Positions 5,126 to 9,275 of a stretch of 9,275 nucleotides of DNA are shown here, one piece after another. How positions within the stretch are numbered: the stretch's first letter is position 1; each line of letters begins with the position of its first letter. The notes under the pieces are model-generated. The model did not search any database. It had not been told where the DNA came from and was given only the letters and a program-made list of their open reading frames with translations. The DNA is from Patescibacteria group bacterium (lineage in GTDB: Bacteria; Patescibacteriota; Dojkabacteria; SC72). The translations under genes and the position numbers were made by a program. The DNA is taken from NCBI GenBank assembly GCA_018818345.1, contig JAHISI010000031.1, forward strand, positions 1-9,275. The letters run 5' to 3'.

Positions 5126-6773
5126 AGATAGCCTCTATCTCAGCAGAAGGTTTCTTCGCTTTGTAGAAACTAGCCTTGTCCGGCTTCTCTTCTTTAGGAG
5201 CTTCTTTCTTAGTAGCAACAGGAACATTTCGTAATACAAATTCAGCATCCGACTTCTTTTCAGATTTCATCTGATCATTAACATTACATACAATCTTACA
5301 TGTAGAACCATATACCTTTTGGAAAACACACGCTATTACTTCCCTACTCTTAGGTATCTCTATCCTATCTTTGTGGAATGAGAATGGAACTTCAAATGTA
5401 AGCACGCCTTCATTAAACCCAACTACTTTGGCATTCTCCAGGAAGGCATACAAGTGATTGTTAAAAGGTTTAACTTCTAACACAAAACTCTCCCATCGCT
5501 TTTTAATATCATCTACTGAAAGTTCCTCCCCATCTACATCATCCTCTTCCTCTTCTGAATCCTCCGCTACTTCACTAGGTATTGGTTCTTCCTTAACTTC
5601 TTCTTTTTGTTTTTCTTCGTTCTTTGGCTCTACCTTTTTTACTTCTTCTTGTGGAGCTATCTTGTTCTTCACATCTGTATTTACAATCTTAACCTCATTG
5701 TCAGGCACTGGCTCATCCTTCATCATCTCAGGAATAATCATTTCTAGTACTAATGCCTGATTACTAGTATATTTAATACGATTTTCAGCTTCCAAGAACA
5801 AGTTTATAACCCTATGTATCATCCTAATATCCCAATTACTAAACATTTCATAATCCTTTCCCAATTTTCCCTTAATCTTTCCAACCAATATCTCTCTCAA
5901 TATGGACAATGTATAGCTTGTAAACTGTTGAAGATTTACACCCTTTTCTTCTAAACCTTCAACAATCTCCAACGCTTTCTTTCCATTTCCCTCCTCTAAA
6001 CTACTTAACAATGTCGTCACCTTATCAAAATCTGGCAATCCCAATATATTTCTTACCTCTTCTTCAGTAATCTGCTTCTTTCCTTTCTCCTGCCCACTGT
6101 AAACTACATCCAAGAGTGAAAGTGCATCTCGATAACTACCTTTTGCATTCTGTACTAACAAATCTAAGGCCTTTTCATCAACACCAATACCCTCTTCTTT
6201 AGATACACTGGATATGACCTCAGCTATTTCAGTATCTGTACCAAGTCTAAAATCATATCTCTGACATCTCGACAAAATCGTAGGTGGAAGCTTGTGTACA
6301 TCAGTTGTAGCCAACATGAAGATTACATGCGCAGGAGGCTCTTCTAGGGTCTTCAAAAGTGCATTGAAAGCCTCAGTCGTAAGCATATGGACCTCATCAA
6401 TGATATATACCTTGTACTTACCTTCAGATGGTGAAAACTCAATCTTCTCTTTCAACTCTCTAATCTGATCAATACCTCTGTTTGAAGCTGCATCAATCTC
6501 TATCAAATCCATCATAGAGCCATTTGTAATAGCTTTACACACACTACATTCATTACATGGGTTACCATCCTTGGTTGGATTAAGACAGTTAACTGCCTTA
6601 GCCAATATTCTTGCTGTAGATGTCTTTCCTGTACCTCTAGAGCCGACAAAAAGATATGCTTGCGCTATCTGATCCGTTTTAATGGCATTCTTCAGTAGCT
6701 TGGTAATATGATCTTGCCCTATTAACTGGTCGAAGTTCTGGGCTCGATATTTTCGGTATAGTACGGAAGGCAT
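5112..6773 (-). CDS. dnaX: DNA polymerase III subunit gamma/tau
   Basis: AAA+ motor subunit of the clamp loader, which opens the sliding clamp and loads it on primed DNA. Residues 1-20 carry the MPSVLYRKYRAQNFDQLIGQ family start. The Walker A motif is GSRGTGKT (44-51). A zinc module has C63, C73, C76 and C79. Walker B is IIDEVH (124-129), sensor 1 is ATTD (155-158), and the arginine finger lies in SRC (168-170). The lid domain contains GSYRDALSLLD (212-222) and the collar domain runs to about 350. A linker (355-420) follows, first Lys/Glu-rich and then very acidic (EDSEEEEDDVDGEE), leading to a tau-type C-terminal domain (about 421-500) and a basic tail. Length is 553 residues. A slippery heptamer sits at codons 379-380. 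The start ATG lies 6 bases after a candidate -10 box. The stop is TAG. Confidence 0.96.
   Translation of the reverse strand: MPSVLYRKYRAQNFDQLIGQDHITKLLKNAIKTDQIAQAYLFVGSRGTGKTSTARILAKAVNCLNPTKDGNPCNECSVCKAITNGSMMDLIEIDAASNRGIDQIRELKEKIEFSPSEGKYKVYIIDEVHMLTTEAFNALLKTLEEPPAHVIFMLATTDVHKLPPTILSRCQRYDFRLGTDTEIAEVISSVSKEEGIGVDEKALDLLVQNAKGSYRDALSLLDVVYSGQEKGKKQITEEEVRNILGLPDFDKVTTLLSSLEEGNGKKALEIVEGLEEKGVNLQQFTSYTLSILREILVGKIKGKLGKDYEMFSNWDIRMIHRVINLFLEAENRIKYTSNQALVLEMIIPEMMKDEPVPDNEVKIVNTDVKNKIAPQEEVKKVEPKNEEKQKEEVKEEPIPSEVAEDSEEEEDDVDGEELSVDDIKKRWESFVLEVKPFNNHLYAFLENAKVVGFNEGVLTFEVPFSFHKDRIEIPKSREVIACVFQKVYGSTCKIVCNVNDQMKSEKKSDAEFVLRNVPVATKKEAPKEEKPDKASFYKAKKPSAEIEAIFEGM
5593..5640 (-). other. 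Candidate programmed -1 frameshift site in dnaX (gamma-like product)
   Basis: The dnaX frame reads GTA AAA AAG at V378-K380, so the heptamer A-AAA-AAG (5640-5634) is in the correct register for a -1 slip and is identical to the E. coli dnaX slippery site. After a slip the ribosome would add GRAKERRKTKRRS and stop at TAA (5595-5593), giving 393 residues that end just after the clamp-loader domains, where a gamma subunit should end. The run of six A could also allow polymerase slippage. I see no strong downstream hairpin and only a weak purine-rich stretch (AAGAAGAAG) upstream, so the usual stimulators are not evident. Confidence 0.5.
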
Positions 6774-6779
6774 AGCTAT

Positions 6780-6809
6780 ATACTAAAGGAAATAATGGTC
6801 ATCTCGCAA
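6780..6809 (-). promoter_or_regulatory. Possible dnaX promoter, leaderless spacing
   Basis: The minus strand has TTGCGA (6809-6804) and TAGTAT (6785-6780), separated by 18 bases. Each matches four of six consensus bases. The -10 ends 6 bases before the dnaX ATG, so a transcript from here would be leaderless or nearly so. No ribosome binding site is visible before dnaX. Read-through from mfd is also possible. Confidence 0.4.
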
Positions 6810-6843
6810 GTAAAATTTTTGTATTCATTAAGACCCTTTACTA

Positions 6844-6863
6844 CAGGCGTTTTCTTAACGCTG
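6844..6863. other. Small hairpin over the mfd stop codon
   Basis: CAGGCGTT and AACGCTG form a 7-bp stem with one bulged G and a 5-base loop (TTCTT). It spans the end of mfd. In the minus direction it is followed by TAGTAAAGGG, with no U-tract, so it is not a standard terminator for mfd. In the + direction it is followed by a T-rich run (TTTTCTTCT) but has no + strand gene to end. The role is unclear. The rest of the 81-base mfd-dnaX gap holds only the candidate dnaX promoter. Confidence 0.3.
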
Positions 6864-9251
6864 TTTTCTTCTCAAATCATCTACTGCCTCTTGAAGCATC
6901 TGTGTATACAAACCGTACCCTACCGAATTGATAGTTCCGGACTGACTTCGTCCTAAAATATCTCCAGACCCTCTGATTTCCAAATCTCGGTTAGAGAGTA
7001 AAAATCCAGAACCCAAAGCTTGTGAATCTCTAATTGCAGTAAGTCTTTGTTCAGCATCTCCTTGTAGGGTATCATAGTAGAAATATGCATATCCCTGCTC
7101 TAATGAACGTCCAATTCTTCCCCTAATCTGGTACATCTGAGAGAGTCCAAGCTTGGTTGCATCATCAATGATTAATGTATTAGCAGAAGGAATATCTAAG
7201 CCATTCTCTATGATTGTTGTACAAATTAATATATCAATCTTCCTGTCTACAAAATCTGCCATAGTTCGAGTTAGGGTTTCAACATTCATTTGCCCATGTG
7301 CAGTCTGGATATTCGCCCTAGGGAAAAGCTTTTCAAGTTCTTTTTCAATATTCTGCATATTCCCCACCCTGTTGTGTAGGAAATATACCTGCCCATTCCT
7401 CTCCATCTCTTTACTAATGGCTTTTAATACTGAATCCCAATTGAATTTTTCAAAATGATTAATGATTTCTTTTCTACCAAGAGGTGGAATTGCCAATACA
7501 CTGATATCTCTAATCCCTGTTAACGCCATATTCAATGTTCTTGGAATTGGTGTAGCTGTTAAAGAAAGCACATTTGTATCTACTCTAGCCTCTTTCAATT
7601 TTTCCTTTTGCTTAACACCAAATTTCTGTTCTTCATCTACAATCAACAATCCCATGTTTTTGAATTTTACATCTGCAGAAAGCAATGAATGGGTACCGAT
7701 AACGATATCGACTACGCCATTATTCAAGCCTTTCAAAACTTCGGCTTTCTCGGCCTCGGTTGAAAATCTTGAAAGCGAGACTATGTTGAAAGGATAGTTT
7801 TTGAATCTTTCCTGGAATACCATTTTATGCTGCTCAACCAATATTGTTGTAGGTGCCAAAACTGCTACCTGATATCCCGCATTAGCTACAGCATATGCGG
7901 CACGCATTGCCATCTCCGTTTTACCAAACCCAACATCCCCCACAAGCAATCTGTCCATTGGTTTGTCTTTTTGGAAATCATCCGCAATCTGTTTAGTTGC
8001 AAGCAACTGATCATCTGTATCTGTAAATTTAAACTGAGATGCAAATGTCCAAAACCCATCCAATGCCTCCTCGCTATCTATCATCACAGGCGCCTGAGCG
8101 GTCTTTCTAAGTGCATAAAGTTGTAAAAGCTCTTTCGCTATCTCCTCAACTTTTTCCTTGGCTCTAAGCGAGATTCGTTTCCACACCCCACTGTTAAGTC
8201 CTGTTAACAAAGGTCGCTTTTTACCCGCCCCAATATATTTAGTAACCTTATCTGCTGCACTAAGTGGTACATACAATCTATCCAATCCTGCATATGCAAT
8301 TTCAATATACTGCCCTCCATTTCTTTTCTGTATTCCTCCAAACTTACCAATACCATGATCTTCGTGAACAATGAAATCACCAGGGATTATTTTTTTAAGA
8401 ATAGCCACCGAACTCGGATCTACATTCCTATCTACCTTCTGATATTTAAACAAATCTACTTCTCCTAATACTTCTAAATCTGTTAATACCAATGTTCTTG
8501 TAGCACCTAGTACAAAACCTCTACTCAACTGTTTCTCTAAACTTCCTTGAGTACTAAAAATTTCTTCAATCTGATTTTTTAATGGGTTGGTCTCAAATCC
8601 TTTACTGTCTTTAGTTACATACCAAATTTTAAAACCTCTGCTTTTGAAATTCTTTATGATCTCGGTTACAACCTTGGTATTACTAAAATTCTCAATTCCT
8701 GGTATGGTTCTAATTCCTAAATCTACACAATCCTCTTGATCTCCAATCCTATGCATTATCTTAATATTTACATCTTCTTCAGCTTCTTCATTACCAAGGA
8801 ATATATCGACTCCATTAGAAAGGAATAGTCTTGTATCTACTGACCTTATCTTCTTTCTAGTCTGTATATCCAATATATCGATATTCTCGATCTCCTCCCC
8901 ATACAAGCTAATTCTAACTACGTTATTCATACTGTATGGCCAAACAATGACAACATCACCAAGTATGGATATTTCGCCTTCATTCCAAACTCTCTCTACT
9001 CGTTCATATCCTAAGTCTAGAAATTTTTGAATCTCAAACTTTTCCTTGAGTTTAACATTCAATATTTTCTCCTGTGCTGATTCTAAATCAGAGAGCAAAA
9101 GCCAAACCCTTTTGTTTAGAGCCTTACCCAATATCTCAGCAGTCAGTTCGTAGTAGTTTGAATCTATACCAGATACCTTCTTCTTAGAAAGTATCTCCTC
9201 CCTAAGCTGCCCTATCTCCTTTGAAATTTTGTTTAAAAATCCGTCATTCAC
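6855..9251 (-). CDS. mfd: Short transcription-repair coupling factor (Mfd), lacking D1a and D7
   Basis: Mfd pushes stalled RNA polymerase off DNA lesions and recruits UvrA. This copy has 798 residues against about 1,150 in E. coli. Residues about 65-140 align with the UvrA-binding D2 domain (LDLGYERVERVWNEGE...). D3-like sequence follows to about 265. The RNA polymerase-interacting domain is at about 278-341 (VHEDHGIGKFGG, LDRLYVPLSAADKV). The translocase has Walker A GDVGFGKTE (438-446), IGTHSLLS (518-525), DEEQKFGV (539-546), LTATPIPRTLNMAL (564-577), AHGQM (651-655), CTTIIENGLDIP (677-688) and QIRGRIGRS (708-716). It ends right after the block VGYGLYTQMLQEAVDDL, where D7 would follow. Most of D1a is also missing. 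The start is GTG at 9251; an in-frame TAA at 9263-9261 rules out a longer protein from this frame. The stop is TAA. Confidence 0.93.
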   Translation of the reverse strand: MNDGFLNKISKEIGQLREEILSKKKVSGIDSNYYELTAEILGKALNKRVWLLLSDLESAQEKILNVKLKEKFEIQKFLDLGYERVERVWNEGEISILGDVVIVWPYSMNNVVRISLYGEEIENIDILDIQTRKKIRSVDTRLFLSNGVDIFLGNEEAEEDVNIKIMHRIGDQEDCVDLGIRTIPGIENFSNTKVVTEIIKNFKSRGFKIWYVTKDSKGFETNPLKNQIEEIFSTQGSLEKQLSRGFVLGATRTLVLTDLEVLGEVDLFKYQKVDRNVDPSSVAILKKIIPGDFIVHEDHGIGKFGGIQKRNGGQYIEIAYAGLDRLYVPLSAADKVTKYIGAGKKRPLLTGLNSGVWKRISLRAKEKVEEIAKELLQLYALRKTAQAPVMIDSEEALDGFWTFASQFKFTDTDDQLLATKQIADDFQKDKPMDRLLVGDVGFGKTEMAMRAAYAVANAGYQVAVLAPTTILVEQHKMVFQERFKNYPFNIVSLSRFSTEAEKAEVLKGLNNGVVDIVIGTHSLLSADVKFKNMGLLIVDEEQKFGVKQKEKLKEARVDTNVLSLTATPIPRTLNMALTGIRDISVLAIPPLGRKEIINHFEKFNWDSVLKAISKEMERNGQVYFLHNRVGNMQNIEKELEKLFPRANIQTAHGQMNVETLTRTMADFVDRKIDILICTTIIENGLDIPSANTLIIDDATKLGLSQMYQIRGRIGRSLEQGYAYFYYDTLQGDAEQRLTAIRDSQALGSGFLLSNRDLEIRGSGDILGRSQSGTINSVGYGLYTQMLQEAVDDLRRKQR

Positions 9252-9257
9252 GTTGCT

Positions 9258-9266
9258 ATTTTACCA
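9258..9266 (-). promoter_or_regulatory. mfd extended -10 element, leaderless spacing
   Basis: The minus strand reads TGGTAAAAT (9266-9258), an extended -10 with five of six bases of the hexamer. Six bases (AGCAAC) separate it from the mfd GTG start. No ribosome binding site fits in the gap. Any -35 box would lie beyond the window edge. Confidence 0.5.
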
Positions 9267-9275
9267 CACAAGAGA

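Noticed and set aside
5499..5505. Second possible slippery run in dnaX (T-AAA-AAG at the KKRW codons)
   Set aside because: The first three bases are TAA, not identical, so the P-site tRNA would re-pair poorly after a -1 slip.
5458..5760. Serine-rich + strand open frame of 100 codons
   Set aside because: It is the antisense of the Glu/Asp-rich dnaX linker; the serine runs are a by-product of GAA/GAG codons on the other strand.
6844..6867. Intrinsic terminator on the + strand (hairpin plus T-rich run)
   Set aside because: No + strand gene lies upstream to be ended, the stem is short and bulged, and in the mfd direction there is no U-tract.
7153..8358. Series of + strand frames of 66-111 codons opposite mfd
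   Set aside because: mfd motifs are continuous on the other strand and these frames show no family pattern, start signals or conserved composition.
1..9275. CRISPR array, tRNA or rRNA genes, insertion sequences
   Set aside because: No spaced direct repeats, tRNA-like cloverleaf blocks, rRNA motifs or transposase motifs were seen, and coding genes fill nearly the whole window.

Overview
The window looks like a piece of a small, AT-rich, tightly packed bacterial genome, most likely a member of the Candidate Phyla Radiation (Patescibacteria). This placement is an inference. It rests on a cysteinyl-tRNA synthetase with the variant metal-site region I associate with that group (HTGG...HIPVHHPNE), an Mfd protein far shorter than usual, a near absence of intergenic DNA, and start codons that sit almost on their own promoters. 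The standard bacterial code fits: the reading frames end at TAA, TAG or TGA and no TGA has to be read through.

Layout. Bases 1-47 appear to hold the proline-rich end of an upstream + strand gene, coupled by an ATGA overlap to a membrane-anchored, exported beta-sandwich protein (44-958). That gene runs head-on into a minus-strand pair, rnhC (RNase HIII, 955-1833) and cysS (1820-3256), which overlap each other. A 73-base divergent promoter region (3257-3329) separates cysS from a + strand gene for a divergent guanylate-kinase-fold protein (3330-4148). This ends exactly where the minus-strand recR gene ends (4149). The rest is a minus-strand genome-maintenance cluster, in transcription order mfd (9251-6855), dnaX (6773-5112), ybaB (5068-4772), recR (4772-4149).

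How the genes fit together. dnaX-ybaB-recR is a classic bacterial cluster (clamp loader, nucleoid-associated protein, recombination mediator). Here it follows the transcription-repair coupling factor gene. RNase HIII adds removal of RNA from DNA duplexes. CysRS is a housekeeping gene that seems to lead the rnhC transcript.

Most interesting points: (1) dnaX carries an in-frame A-AAA-AAG heptamer, identical to the E. coli dnaX slippery site, just after the conserved clamp-loader domains; a -1 shift would give a 393-residue gamma-like product with a strongly basic 13-residue tail. (2) Mfd is cut down at both ends, lacking most of the first N-terminal domain and all of the C-terminal D7 domain, with a substitution at a UvrA-contact position. 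(3) The guanylate-kinase-like protein has a roughly 35-residue helical insert in its GMP-binding half. (4) Three start codons lie only 6-7 bases after a good -10 box, suggesting leaderless mRNAs. No RNA genes, CRISPR arrays, mobile elements or long repeats were seen.
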